From Theristus sp. LFF4_11 (Eukaryota > Nematoda > Chromadorea > Monhysterida > Xyalidae): a stretch of 64,000 bases of DNA. The stretch is from positions 62,001 to 126,000 of the forward strand of contig JASANC010004626.1 in NCBI GenBank assembly GCA_030248135.1. The letters run 5' to 3'. The notes beneath the pieces are model-generated. The model was not told the origin of the DNA, made no database searches, and worked only from the letters and a program-made list of their open reading frames with translations. Positions within the stretch are counted from its first letter, which is position 1; each line of letters begins with the position of its first letter. Positions 1 to 17,246 of this stretch are shown piece after piece. Position numbers and translations under genes: made by a program.

Positions 1-188
1 GAACGAATGTAACAGGTTTGGTTGAAATCAAGCACCCGATTTTGTGGGTAAATATGTCTTCTGGCAATTCAGATTCCGTTCTTCTTTCGCGTGCTCTGTA
101 TTCGGCGAAAAAGTGAACAACGACACCTTCAAACAAACATACTTTAGTGAGAAACAAAGCAACCGGGGCGTAACAAAACCATTTTCAG

Positions 189-409
189 GCGAGAAGCCTC
201 ACCGATGCGCGATCTGCGGGCGTCGCTTCAGCCAGTCGTCGAATCTGATCACGCACGCAAAGCGACACGGCGCAGACGAACGCGCGTTCGAGTGCACCCG
301 CTGCGGGCGCAGATTCGCACGGAAACTGGCACTGAAACGACACGAGCAACACGAGCAGCGGGCGGCAATGGCACAGACACAAAGCACATTGCTGCGTAGT
401 GGACATTGA
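189..409 (+). CDS. GFI1/PAG-3/Senseless-like C2H2 zinc-finger protein, last exon
   Basis: Seen: a TTTTCAG acceptor at 182-188 opens an exon in phase 1 that runs to a stop at 407-409. It encodes a TGEKP-type linker remnant (GEKPHRCAICGRRF) followed by the finger SQSSNLITHAKRH, then a second finger CTRCGRRFARKLALKRH. Family knowledge: the SQSSNLITH recognition helix next to a last finger with a basic RKxxLKRH helix is the signature of the GFI1/PAG-3/Senseless repressors, which bind DNA in the nucleus and control neuronal and blood cell fate. Inference: these are the last two fingers of that family; the remaining fingers and N-terminal region lie left of the window. Odd points: the linker between the two fingers (HGADERAF) is not TGEKP, and the last finger ends H-x2-H rather than H-x3-5-H. 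The open frame extends back to 44 but the acceptor makes that part intron. Confidence 0.75.
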
Positions 410-458
410 ACTGAACGTGCAACACACCACCGCATCGTTGACTATGTACTATACAAGC

Positions 459-464
459 AATAAA
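459..464 (+). terminator. Polyadenylation signal AATAAA of the zinc-finger gene
   Basis: AATAAA lies 50 bp after the zinc-finger stop codon, and the EndoU stop on the opposite strand lies 46 bp further on, so the two genes converge with almost no spacer. Confidence 0.6.
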
Positions 465-509
465 TAGCACCGCGCTGAGTGAAGCACCCAATCATCAATC
501 AATCACTTA

Positions 510-3500
510 TCATACAACAACTCTCATGAACCACATCAGCACCACGGTCACCCACACCATACGCCGACCAGGCCGCAGTCTGCCCGCGCGGCCACCCTCA
601 TCAGCGATCGTCTCGTGCGTCCGTAGACACTGCGGCCGCCCAATGGCGTTCGCATATGCAGTGCCGATATACGTCTCGCGTCGTCGCTCGATCGCGTACG
701 TCGTCACGGCGATCTGCGAGCAGTCGGGCAACTCGAAGCGGCACTTCTTGTCGCCGGGACGCACCGTGAAACACAGCGTGTAGACGGCCAGGTCGAACTC
801 CGGCGACGTGCGCATGAACAGCGTGCTCGACTTGAATTGGCCACGGATCCGGTAGGACACGGACGCGAGTGTCTGGCGAGGGCAGTGCATATGTGACTAT
901 AACCTATTTTTTTTAAACGTGTCCCACTGAAATGACGTCATGTGCCGCCAAACATGCGCTTGTCGTTCGTAGCAAACCAGACTTTCCGTTTAGCCGATGT
1001 CTTCCCGTAAACAAATGGTGAATGTCGAATCAGTAACACCAAACTGACATTTTAGTGCCTGTACTTTGACAAACAAGCGTTATTGAAGCAAATGACGTCA
1101 TTTTAGTCCGGACACGTTTGAATAAATCCACAATAATGGTGACTTTTGACTATGGCCCTGCAACTCAATGCGCTTGCACACGTGCACAGCCAATCAGTTT
1201 TTTTTCATGCTTGATGCTTCAACTCACAATGGCCCCAGTTACTCAGTCGTATCTCAGGGAGCCCGGTCTCTTCTCCAATTTTGAATTGCCACTTCAAGCT
1301 CAAGCATGCAAATTCTCTCCTCTGTTACTCTCTAGACGCGCACTGAGTCGCAGAACAAATGGAAAACATTATACAAAACAGTGAAACTGTAAATCCATAG
1401 GCTTTCTGATTGACGACTGCTATTGAATCGTCTCGTTGTTTAGAAGTGTGATTGGTCCGATCAAGTCGATGCACCCAATCAGCATGCCAGACAACACAAG
1501 TTGCCCTTGTTATACGGTGTTTCTTTCCAAGTGTTGATCACTAATGTGATAATGTCACTTTGCTATCGATCAGTACAGGTGCCTCAAAAAACTATAAACG
1601 GGCAAAACCGCCAAAACGGCCCGAATTTGGTTCAACGTTTATGTCTGAAATTTGCAACTCAGTTCAAGAAATGTTTGTCATTAATTGTGCGAAAATTTCA
1701 TTTGAAAACATCCAAGCATACTAATCTGATACAGCACCGTTTGGTAAGAATTCGCGATCACGTGTCGGGCAACTGACAGACGCAAAGTTCACACACACCA
1801 AAGAAGTTTTAGTTGTGTGGCCATGAAGTTATCGGGTACTGGCCGATTGGCCGATCGACTGAAAAACATGTTCTAAATTGCAACACAACAATTTATGAAA
1901 CGATTTCAGTTTACCGCTTACGCTTACCGCTAAAAAATTGACTCAAATCAAAAAAAAACATGGATACGACGGTCAAAACGACCAAATAATGGCAAATAGC
2001 TAAGTACACAAGAAAGTTTGAGAGAAAATTTCGCTTAAACTTTCCAAAATTATGCCAGAAATCGAATTTTCAGAGTTAAGTCCAGAATTTTCAAAATGAA
2101 AAAGATTAAAAAATCCGAATAAAAAAACAAAAAAATAACAAAAAATTCAATCTCCTTAACTTTATGTGCACCGGAAGTTTTTATAACTTTTATACTGAAA
2201 TTTTGACACAATCAATGGAAAACATTTTCAAGCAGTGTTTGTTCAAATGTTTAGACTCAAATCTTGGAGTGGAACAAACTCGAGAACAAGCCGTTTTACC
2301 CAATTTCTTTTTGAGACAGCCTGTACTTCCGTTAACGAAAACACGTGATTCTGGTCTGCATAAAAATAATGACGTTTTTCGGTTTTCGACGTGACAAAAC
2401 GAAACAAAGCGCATAACCCAAGTAAAAAACCCGCGCGCATTCACCACTGACATCATGATGCTTCGAGTAGCCGGCATAGTCGAGCTTTCTGTCGCGCTCG
2501 AGCGCATACATCCGGACCCAGTTGTGCAGTCCAATGACCTTGCCGTCCGCCGTCTCGTGCATGAAGACGTGCTCGAAACCGGATGAGTCGATCACGCCAT
2601 CCTTGCGCGAATAGCCGTCGAACCAGATCAACTTCAGGTACTGCTTGAACGCGGCGTCGCTTTTCGCTTCCTGGTAGTCTGGGTAACGTTTTTGGAACAT
2701 TAGAATTGGAATAAAATTCGCAAAAACACAAACATTTAGACCACGACCACTTGAATTTTTTTACTAAATTTCACGAACATCACTCGAATAATTGCACAAC
2801 GGTTGTTTACATTTCGCTTTCGTCCACGCACGACGCAGCTCACGTGCAACTGAACTGTAAACAAGCCTCATTCGTGACGTCACCTTGGTCATGCAAGTAC
2901 TTGCGCAGCAGTTGCATTGGTGTCGTGACGAGCACTGCGTCTAAAAACCGATCCACCGCTTGTTCGTGTCGCGCGTTTCGCTGGTCCATGATTCCATTCT
3001 GAGACTCGTAAAATGGATACAACGCGATCAGCGCGGCGTAAGTCGGGCGCTCCAACAGTTTCGGATCAACGTAGGTGAACAGTCTGAAAAGAGACACGGT
3101 TGACGACTATGCTGACACTGTGGTCAACGGCAATGTTGACGCGCTAAACCACGCACGACACTATTTTCTATTTTATGCAAAGCAGTGAGTCGCGAAACCA
3201 GAAAATCAGCCACATTCTTCCTTTTTTTGGTTGATTGACAATGACAGGAGTAGAACAGGTGCAGTCTTAAACGGCTTTCATGACGCAGTGTTTGTGTGGC
3301 GTCGCGTGACTGTGTTAAAACACAGCTACGCGTCACTAAATACTGCTTCGCGAATGCCACTTTATAATCTGTTTCAGTATCACCGGCGCGACGATCTGTC
3401 AGCGGCCTCATTATCCCAGTGCGTTTTGCTGCCCCAATCGAGTATCACTTGTTTGATTGACGCACGATTTGTGTCATGAAGCGTCATTTTGTCAATCAAC

Positions 3501-3531
3501 GCACCGATCTGCTGTTCCAGCGTGGCAACAG
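510..3531 (-). CDS. endou: EndoU (XendoU) family poly(U)-specific endoribonuclease, 5' end not found
   Basis: Exons on the minus strand: 3384-3531, 2678-2452, 3083-2884 placed between them, and 872-510; order of translation is 3531-3384, 3083-2884, 2678-2452, 872-510. All joins keep phase. Seen: the N-terminal helical part ends in RRLFTYVDPKLL; exon 3 carries YLKLIWFDGYSR, then GFEHVF (first catalytic His) and LHNWVRMY (second His); exon 4 has GQFKSST (catalytic Lys) and TSPEFDLAVYTLCF, then YIGTAYA. These are the hallmarks of EndoU, a metal-dependent enzyme that cuts RNA at uridines and leaves 2',3'-cyclic phosphates. Odd: family members normally end just after YIGTAY, but this frame continues about 54 residues, finishing in a hydrophobic stretch. 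The exon 3 donor is GTCAGT (exon end 2452) or GTGAAT (2445). An earlier exon with start codon or signal peptide must lie above 3531 and was not recognised. Confidence 0.85.
1161..1363. mobile_element. Short inverted-repeat element (MITE), ACTCAATGCGC family, copy 1
   Basis: The left end reads ACTCAATGCGC and the right end GCGCACTGAGT, which are inverted copies. The interior shares TTTCATGCTTGA and TTTTGAATTGCCA blocks with copies at 14095-14275 and 62085-62262, and end sequences with 15126-15300. It has no coding capacity. Similar but weaker sequence is present near 16850-16975. Confidence 0.5.
1745..2105. repeat. Dispersed repeat shared with 41340-41830
   Basis: Both copies contain CGCGATCACG then GGGCAACTGACAGACGCAA, a GTGGCCATG...TTATCGGGTA block, an AAAACATGTTCTAA block, GACCAAATAATG, and end with an AAACTTTC-AAAATTATGCCA-AAATCGAATTTTCAGAG block. 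The last block alone recurs at about 4089, 7830 and, inverted, 49890-49940, so it may mark the border of a larger element family. No reading frame is seen. Confidence 0.6.
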
Positions 3532-3628
3532 CTGAAAATGAAACTGACACTCTGATAGTGGTCATGTGGTGACGCTTTAATGGGACTCCTCCTTCATAAT
3601 AACTGGGACTTTTTGATAACGTTTCCAA

Positions 3629-4440
3629 AAAAGAGCGAACAAACGAACACGCTCACACTTTTCACGAGTCACAATTACAATACGAACCTGAACCAATCGA
3701 CCAATTGGCGTTGGCGAGCAGAAGAATAAACATACAAGACAAACACGGCGACGTTTTTGACGTCGAATGATTGATGAAACCGAGTTTCATAATTGAATTA
3801 GTCTTGGAAAACCAGATCAATGCAATCAATGTTCGCTTTTCTTTTCAACAGCGAATCGGAACCGAGTTCAGTGATCTCTATCTCTGATCCGCTACCGCTC
3901 TGTCCCTTCTCGGTGATAAAGCAGTGCAGAACTGCAGCCACGGGACGAACATTCGAGCCTCAGCGAGTTGTGTGTGTTGTGTTGCTGAATGCTAGCTGAC
4001 GCTGAACTGGAAAATACAAAATCGACTGCTGACGGTTTTACAATGTAATGTCATATTAATGTCCATATCATATGTCAAAGAATTTTGTTGAACTTTCCAA
4101 AAATTATGCCAAAAATGAGGTTTTCAGTCAGAATCCAAAGCGTAATGCATCATTATTAAAACAGGTGCATGTGCAGTAGCAGTGGCGGTGGCCCCTCCCT
4201 CCCCCTCCCCCTCCTGCCCTATAGCTATAACACAGGAAAGAAAAAATGCAAAAACTAAATTGATCATTTTCACCTTATCAAAAAGGCTTGGCTTAGGTAG
4301 AGATGTCAAGAAAAAAAAATTTCTGTTTTTTTTCTTTAAAAAAAAAAAATTTTTTTAATTTTTTTTTTAATGAAAGTTGTTCAGAATTTTTCAGGGAGTC
4401 CGAATATCACCATCTGAGGAGCCACCGACTTACCATATGA
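3629..4440. other. Non-coding stretch upstream of EndoU
   Basis: No exon could be supported. From about 4089 the sequence is repeat material: the AAATTATGCCA block, a reversed AAGCCTTTTTGATAAGGTGAAAATGATCAATTTA-type block (shared with 8480-8515, 49740-49775 and 52105-52145) and long A and T runs at 4308-4375. The missing EndoU first exon and promoter may be in 3629-4088. Confidence 0.4.
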
Positions 4441-4750
4441 CCCCCACTCATATGGGAGGAGGGTGAAAATTTCAGACTTGGTTTCGGCGACCCCATTTTC
4501 CCACCGACGACATCACGTCTCGTGTTTTGCCCAGTACCGAAGACGAGGGGGGGTGGGGGGGGTACACCCCCCCCAGAGCACCCGAGACCTCCGCGTGGGG
4601 GGGGGGGGGGTGGGGGGGCCCACGCGACACCCACCCCCCAAAACCTGACACTGGACCATCCACACCCCCCCCCTCGAAATTTGCTAGACACCCCCCCACC
4701 CCCCCCCCCCTAGATGGACCTAAGTAACAGTGACACCCCCCAAAAATTTT
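4440..4750. repeat. C-rich array (ACCCCCCC-type units)
   Basis: Runs of 6 to 12 C or G interrupted by units like GAAATTTGCTAGACACC. Related arrays lie at 7280-7450, 40360-40880 and 41925-41960. The frames that appear open here are proline/glycine artefacts. Such tracts can form G-quadruplexes on the G-rich strand. Confidence 0.6.
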
Positions 4751-4800
4751 CTCGGACCACCCAAAAATCATGAATTTTTGCTCAAAAATCATGATTTTTT

Positions 4801-7167
4801 GTCTTTAAAGGCCTTTAACAAAACCACGGAGGCAACACGGAACACGGAGGCTGCACGCTTAACAAAACCACGGAGGAAACACGGAGGCTGCGTGCAGCTA
4901 AAGTGACCCATATTTTATATGCACACAACACGCTGCGCACCTTTAACAAAACCACGGAACACGGAGGCACGCGGATTTGGGGAGATTTGGGGACAGGACA
5001 AATCCGTCCCCCTCCAAAAAATTATGTTTTTGTTGAATACATAAATAAATGAATAAAGGCGCAATAAAGCAAAGCAAAGCAAACTGTCAAAACTAGACTT
5101 CAAGGATTACGGTAGCTCTCCAGTGGGTCTCGACACGATTTTTTAAAAACGTCCCTGATTGCCAGCAAAAGCTACTCTGTTGGTGGACACCGTTCATATG
5201 ATTGCAACAAACAGTCTTATGTTTGAAGTTCGGGCACACGGGTTACGGTAGCGGTAGTTTTGGGTCTTGACACGAAGTTGCTGAAAACTACTTTGTTTCT
5301 TGCGAATAACAGTTGAAACCGTTTAGAAACATGCCGCATTATCACAGAACGTCAAAAATCGGATTTTAAGGAGTACGGTAACTCTGCTGTGGCTCTCGAC
5401 ACGATTTTTTTAAAAACGTTCTTTTATTGCCAAGAACAGTTACTAGAATGGTGGATACCGTTCACATGATTGCATGAAACAGTCATATGTCTGAAGTATG
5501 GTCCCACGGGTTACGGTAGCGGTAGTTTTGGGTCTTGACACGATGTTGCTGAAAACTACTTTGTTTCTTGCGAAGAACAGTTGAAACCAATTAGAAACAC
5601 GCAGCGTTTTCACAGAATGTCAAAACTTGAGTTCAAAGAATACGGTAACTCTGCTGTGTGGGTCTCGACGCGATTTTTTTAAACTGCCTTTTATTGCCAG
5701 GAAAATACTAAAATGATGGACACCATTCACATGATTGCCAGAAACAGTCATATGTTTGAAGTTGGGACCACGGGTTACGGTAGCGTTAGTTTTGGGTCTT
5801 GACGCGAAGTTGCTGAAAACTACTTTGTTTCTTGTGAATAACAGTTGAAATCTTTTAGAAACATGCTGCATTATCACAAAATGTCAAAAATTGGATTTTA
5901 AGGAGTACGGTAAGTCTGCAATACCGGCACACACCTACAATGTACCTTTGTATTTTTTTGATTGACCTTTGTTTGATTGATATTTTAATTGATTGACATT
6001 GTCGACATAATAATGAGTCATAAAAGTGTAAAAAATGCACAGTAATTCACAAGCGCAGAAAACTGCACCTGACATTTATGGTCACTGTGATTGCAGAACT
6101 AAACTAGTAAGACGTCCGGGTGCTCATGTCAACCTTGACAACGCAACACATCAGCAACAACTGCCGTCACCGTTCTTTCTCGCGACACCACTCGCTTAAC
6201 CGTTGCACATACAGTATTTGCACTCGATCAACACATCTTCCTGTCGAAGCGTTCAAGAAACTCCGAAAACACTCGACTGTCACTCAGCGACGCTCAGCAA
6301 ATGGTGACTGCAAAATTGGCTTGTGCGCAGGGTGACAGCGCGACTTGGACCACTGCATATACTGGTATGCAAACATTTTAAAGAGCAAAAACTATATTCA
6401 TAAGAAACAAAGTAATTTTCAGCAACTTCGTGTCAAGACCGAAACTACAGCTACCGCAACCCGTGGGACCATACTTCAGACATGTGACTGTTTCATGCAA
6501 TCATGTGAACGGTATCCACCATTCTAGTAACTGTTCTTGGCAATAAAAGAACGTCTTTAAAAAATCGTGTCGAGACCCACAGCAGTGTTACCGTACTCCT
6601 TAAAATCCGATTTTTGACGTTCTGTGATAATGCGGCATGTTTCTAAACGGTTTCAACTGTTATTCGCAAGAAACAAAGTAGTTTTCAGCAACTTCGTGTC
6701 AAGACCCAAAACTACCGCACCGTAACCCGTGTGCCCGAACTTCAAACATAAGACTGTTTGTTGCAATCATATGAACGGTGTCCACCAACAGAGTAGCTTT
6801 TGCTGGCAATCAGGGACGTTTTTAAAAAATCGTGTCGAGACCCACTGGAGAGCTACCGTAATCCTTGAAGTCTAGTTTTGACAGTTTGCTTTGCTTTGCT
6901 TTATTGCGCCTTTATTCATTTATTTATGTATTCAACAAAAACATAATTTTTTGGAGGGGGACGGATTTGTCCTGTCCCCAAATCTCCCCAAATCCGCGTG
7001 CCTCCGTGTTCCGTGGTTTTGTTAAAGGTGCGCAGCGTGTTGTGTGCATATAAAATATGGGTCACTTTAGCTGCACGCAGCCTCCGTGTTTCCTCCGTGG
7101 TTTTGTTAAGCGTGCAGCCTCCGTGTTCCGTGTTGCCTCCGTGGTTTTGTTAAAGGCCGTCTTTAAA
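4801..7167. mobile_element. Foldback-like DNA transposon with 9 bp target duplication
   Basis: The element spans 4810-7158 (2349 bp). Both ends read GGCCTTTAACAAAACC inward, and the arms stay nearly identical for about 780 bp (about 4810-5590 against 6400-7158). The direct repeat GTCTTTAAA flanks it at 4801-4809 and 7159-7167. The arms carry short tandem units at their outer ends (TTTAACAAAACCACGGA, AACACGGAGGC) and about 265 bp tandem units further in, each starting near TACGGTA (about 5110, 5368, 5641, 5900). The centre (5600-6400) has no transposase. Family knowledge: 9-10 bp duplications are typical of MULE/Mutator elements, and arms made of sub-repeats are typical of Foldback elements. 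Inference: a young non-autonomous Foldback/MULE element. The two matching 62-residue frames within the arms are just the same DNA read twice and are not proposed as a gene. Confidence 0.85.
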
Positions 7168-7279
7168 GTCCATAATATAAGCTAAATATATGATAACTTG
7201 ACATTCTTCATTGTAATTTCAAAGATTTTGCAGCAAAATTTAGCGTTTTTCCTTCAAAATTTAAGCCAAAAAATCTCAT

Positions 7280-7450
7280 GGGTGGGGTGGGGGGTGTGCA
7301 CCCCCCCCAGAAAATTTTCTACAATAGTGCACCCCCCCCATGGCCCACGCCTGGGGGGGGGTGTCACTGTACCATGACTGACACCCCCCACTGAAAAATT
7401 TTCGGCACCCCCCCCCACGTGACGACACCCCCCCCCCCCTCGAAAATTTG
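7280..7450. repeat. C-rich array, second copy
   Basis: Runs of C and G with CGAAAATTTGC units, matching the array at 4440-4750 on the other side of the Foldback-like element. Confidence 0.55.
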
Positions 7451-8754
7451 CTTTCGCCTTCGGTACTGGTTTTGCCTCTCAATTCACCTCAAATAACATG
7501 GAAACAAGTTCCACAACAAACCGGTATGCTGACGACACGAGGCGAAACAGCAACGAGCAACCAACGAAGTTACGCTTGCAGTGGCAGACAGTGCAATTTC
7601 CACCTTTCGAGATCCTGAAAAACGATGCGTAAATGTGAGTTCTCTGCTTCTATCTCACCTTAGCGACATCGGAATTTGTTGAACTAGCCTTTGCGACGCT
7701 CAAGTACTTCAATGCGCGAGTCGATCATCACTCACCAAGGCTGAAAACAGTCGATAAATCAATCCAGAATACCACCTGCAGCGTTGAAGACTAAGTGACT
7801 GACAAGGTAAAGTCAAAGAAAATTTTTGTTGAACTTTCGAAAAATTATGCCAAAAACGGCATTTTCAGGGCACATTAAAGAAAAATTTTTAAAAATTTTT
7901 AATAAAAAAAATTTAAAAAAAATGCTCATTTTTTTACTTTAAAAAAAAAATTTAAAAAAAAAATTTTTTTTGACCCTTACATCTCTAGGCTTAGGATTAG
8001 GGTTAGGTTTAGGATAAGGAACTTTCAACGACCCATTGCAAGCAACCTCTGATCAGAAATCAAAAAATCACTTTTAAGAATGTATACAAATCCAGAATCG
8101 ACTCAAAGCATATCAGATCAGAGGGAAATTTTTCGAATAAAAAAATCGGCATTTTTGGTTTTTCTTTAGTTTTTTTTGGGTTAATTTGATTTTTGCTTGA
8201 CAACCTTAGGGCTTAGAACTTTGGTTTCCAATTCCAAAATGTTTTTTGTTTTAAATAAAAAAAACAAAAATCAAAGCTAAAAGCAATAACGATTTATTTA
8301 TTTATTTATTTGGTCGCGCGCCGGTTCCGGAAACCATAAGGTACCAAAGGGAACAAAAATGACGATTACATACAGATACAACGTCTTGCATTGCAGATGC
8401 AGACTTGCAATAAAGTCGTTGTAGCTGTAGGTTGCTAAAATCCCTGATCCCAAACCTAAATCTAATCCTAAAGCCAAGCCTTTTTCATAAGGTGAAAAAG
8501 GATCAAAGTCAGTAGTACCGTGGGCCCAAAAAATTTTTCGAGGGGGGTATGCCGCTTATGGATGGTAATGGTATACAACTAGCTGATTGGCTGGTTGCAC
8601 TGAAACATGATTTAAAAAAATTTGTGCGTGCATTCTGTGCAGAATTGTGGAATTCGGATTCGATAGATCAGTCCGTCTGTAACGCATGGATTATTTCATT
8701 TGATTGCCAAGCTGACGACATTACCGACCGAGTTGATTTGATCGTGACCGCATG
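7451..8754. other. Intergenic region upstream of SEC22
   Basis: Holds a 43-codon open frame (7498-7632) ending in a possible donor GCGTAAAT, not supported further; A/T homopolymer repeats at 7860-7975; a reversed SINE tail at 8291-8345; and the AAGCCTTTTTCATAAGG repeat block near 8485. The last 200 bp before the SEC22 start (8549-8755) form an open frame that overlaps the start codon and is best read as leader sequence. Confidence 0.4.
8291..8345 (-). mobile_element. SINE tail fragment, reversed
   Basis: GCGCGCCGGTTCCGGAAACC followed by AAGGTACCAAA is the inverted match of the 3' part of the tRNA-derived SINE at 42043-42285; the TTTATTTATTT on its left is the reversed A-rich tail. Confidence 0.6.
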
Positions 8755-10036
8755 ATGGTTTTGTTGACACTGATCGCGCGTGTCAATGATGGTCTTCCAT
8801 TGGCGACGTCAATCGAAGGCGACGAAGAGGTTTGACATTTTTCATTTTCATGGGTTCATTTTTAAAGGCTTTCATATTACTCAAGCTAAATTTAGTTTCC
8901 ATGTTTTTGTTAATTCCAGCACGATCATAACATGGTGAAGTATACGAACCAAGCGAAGATGTTGTTCCGAAAACTGAACGCGCAATCTCCAGCGAAATGT
9001 TCGCTTGAAAGTGGCCAATATGTGTTTCAGTCAGTTTTCGTTGTTGTTGTTTTTTTAATTTTCAGACATTTTTTTGATTTTTTAGTTCGCTTGCTAACTT
9101 TTCTGTTCCATTTGCTCAGCTACGTCATCGATCAAAACGTCTGCTGTCTGTGCCTGTGCGACAAGGCGTTTCCGAGCAAATTGGCGTTTCGATTCTTGGA
9201 CGACATCTCTGGTGAATTTCAGAATCAGTATGGTGGGCGTGTTGAGAACGTCACCAGGCCGTATCACTTCATTGAATTTGGTGCGTTTAGGGTTTAATTT
9301 TTTTCAGTTTTTATTTTTATTTTTTGAATTTAGCATTTTCAGATCAAAATATTCAGCTTTCGTCACGGGACGCCAGTTGGATTTGACAACTCAACATTTG
9401 CAAAAACATAAAGCTGAACTGAAGCTAATGATGTTCACCCAAAAAAGCATTTCTCCGTTTACAATTTTACAAACTGCAGATCAGTACATTCAAACGGCGA
9501 AACGAAAATACGGCGACAGTCGCAGTCGTTACAGTCTGTCTGCGGTCAACAATGAACTGCACGATGTGCAGCGCGTGATGGTGCAGAACATCGAGGACGT
9601 GATACACCGGGGCGAGGCGTTGAACAGTACGTTCGCATTGAAACACGCTTGTCTTTGTGTTTTGTTCTATGCGCGTTCAACAGAGAGTTTGTTCCATGGC
9701 GATTGAGTGAATATAAATTATACTTTTCGAATTTTGCAATCACTCAGTCAACGTTGTTTGTTCTCATAATTGGTGTTCTGGCTTTTTGTCGCTCATCGAG
9801 ATTTAGTGAAACTGCGCTGGATGATTAAATGTAAACCTTGTCTTCTTCAAACACACAATATCACTACGCACTTATTCTCAGTTCTCGACGACAAAGCCGC
9901 GAATCTGGCCGTCATGTCGAAGAAATACAGAGAGGACGCGAGGTACTTGAACACTCGCTCCTGGTACGTCAAAGTCGGTCTGATCACCCTGTTGGTCGTG
10001 TTTGTGCTGTTGTTCATTCGTTTCAAATTTATGTGA
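8755..10036 (+). CDS. sec22: SEC22 R-SNARE, complete
   Basis: Exons 8755-8829, 8920-9029, 9120-9280, 9480-9626, 9882-10036; all joins keep phase and give 215 residues, the usual SEC22 length. Function: SEC22 is the vesicle SNARE of ER-Golgi transport, anchored by its tail in ER and cis-Golgi membranes. Seen: it starts MVLLTLIARVNDGLPLA; the longin domain covers about 1-120 (FRKLNAQSPAKCSLE, RPYHFIEFDQYIQ); the SNARE helix is about 133-193 with the zero-layer Arg159 in VIHRGEAL; the last 20 residues (GLITLLVVFVLLFIRFKFM) are the membrane anchor. Exon 2 ends before the donor GTCAGT, so the codon His is split and gives FHYV. Polyadenylation signals follow at 10557 and 10573. Confidence 0.95.
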
Positions 10037-16046
<6,010 letters not shown>

Positions 16047-16271
16047 ACTCGCTTTTTATTGTGCTCGTTTTCGATTATGGATGAGGAGAATTTATTTTTT
16101 CTGTTTTTTTTCACTCAGGATTACCAGTTGGATTCTTATATGCATAGAGGCCCCGGTTGTGTTTTTATGTGATTGATGCCTGAATGAAAGCTTGATTGAC
16201 TTACTGACTTGTCAGTATTTTCCATTTTTTTAGTTTTCTTTTGTGACGTTCTCTAAATGTCGTTTTACGCC

Positions 16272-16277
16272 AATAAA
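16272..16277 (+). terminator. Polyadenylation signal of GSR
   Basis: AATAAA 226 bp after the GSR stop codon. Confidence 0.6.
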
Positions 16278-16299
16278 ACCGCTCGTCCAATCTTGTGGC

Positions 16300-17175
16300 A
16301 GGCCAGAATTGTTTTTATTTCGAGAAAAAGCGTTGATATGAGTTTGATATGAGTTCACGACGTAATCGGCTGTTTTGCGTCAGAATTTGCTTTTTCATGG
16401 GAAACATCACTGGGATTAGTAGCAAGTGCTTTTTAACTTGGAATCAATGGTTTAGTTTTGAAAAAGTTAAAACGTGGGAAATCACTGAATGATACACTTT
16501 TGTTTTTGTTGTCAGAAGAAGGCAGATTCATTGGAGGTCGAATTCTTTCGGTTCCATCGCGGGCGCTTGTGTTGACGTGGTCGGCAGTTTCATCTCTTTC
16601 GGCTCAACCTGTTGGTGGATGGTGACGAGATCTGCGTGCACAAATCGTTATTAGGAATCGGAATCCCTGCGGTTCGGCCGGGTTACTCATGGGGTGATGG
16701 TCCGTCGGAGAAGCTGAGCTCCTTGGTATCCTGGCTGGTGCAGTCCATGGCACCCGCCTCACAGCGGCGCTAAACGCGCGCCATTTGTCGCGGAGCTCGC
16801 AGGAAAGAAGCATATGACTGCCATGCAGCTCTCGGCGAAACGCCAAGCTGATACGAGTTACAATACTCGCCAGCCGCACAACAGCCCGGGTTACTTAGAC
16901 CATTTTGAAGTGCCGCACCAAGCATAATATTGATTTATTTTTGACGCCTGCAAGCGCATTGTGTTGCAGAACAAAAAAAATCGCTCTGTTTCTAATAATG
17001 CAATTTAGCTGATTGGTTGATGACCGACGTGATGCAGAGCAGGCCTTGCTGTGGAGGTGGAGTCCAAAGCCGGCACGGAATGCGTGCACTGAGTGCACTA
17101 ATCAGCAAATTGCATATGATGTTGAAATACACCCTACCCTACACTGTATGTTTTCGGGCACCTTTTGTTGAACTT
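16300..17175. other. Spacer after GSR, no supported gene
   Basis: Frames at 16540-16740 look partly coding but are broken. 16850-16975 weakly matches the ACTCAATGCGC MITE. 16998-17120 is a small element with TGCAATTTAGCTGATTGG and an inverted CTAATCAGCAAATTGCA at its ends; similar ends occur near 49007. Confidence 0.4.
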
Positions 17176-17246
17176 TCATTCTTCATTGTGATTTTCAGCA
17201 GCAATCTCAACGCTGATTGGCTGCTCAAATGACATCTTGTGTTTAC

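Larger units (their letters stand above)
873..2451. repeat. EndoU intron 3 filled with dispersed repeats
   Basis: No exon is visible. The intron holds one copy of the ACTCAATGCGC-ended MITE (about 1161-1363), a CCAATCA-type short element near 1441-1500, and a long dispersed repeat (about 1745-2105) that recurs at 41340-41830. Confidence 0.5.

Noticed and set aside
4440..4750. CRISPR-like or regulatory array
   Set aside because: The spacing is irregular and the units are homopolymer runs; this is a eukaryotic simple-repeat array.
4915..7053. Two identical 62-residue open frames on opposite strands as a conserved gene pair
   Set aside because: They are the same transposon arm read from both sides; the frames have no other support.
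7498..7632. 43-codon protein upstream of SEC22
   Set aside because: Reads plausibly but is short, sits next to repeats and has no partner exon.
8549..8755. Separate small gene just upstream of SEC22
   Set aside because: It overlaps the SEC22 start codon by one base, has no family match, and lies in likely leader sequence.
16540..16745. Possible selenoprotein exon reading through a TGA (frame with EVEFFRFHRG and NLLVDGDEICVHKS)
   Set aside because: No SECIS element, no matching family and no consistent splice borders; one isolated TGA in a short frame is weak evidence.
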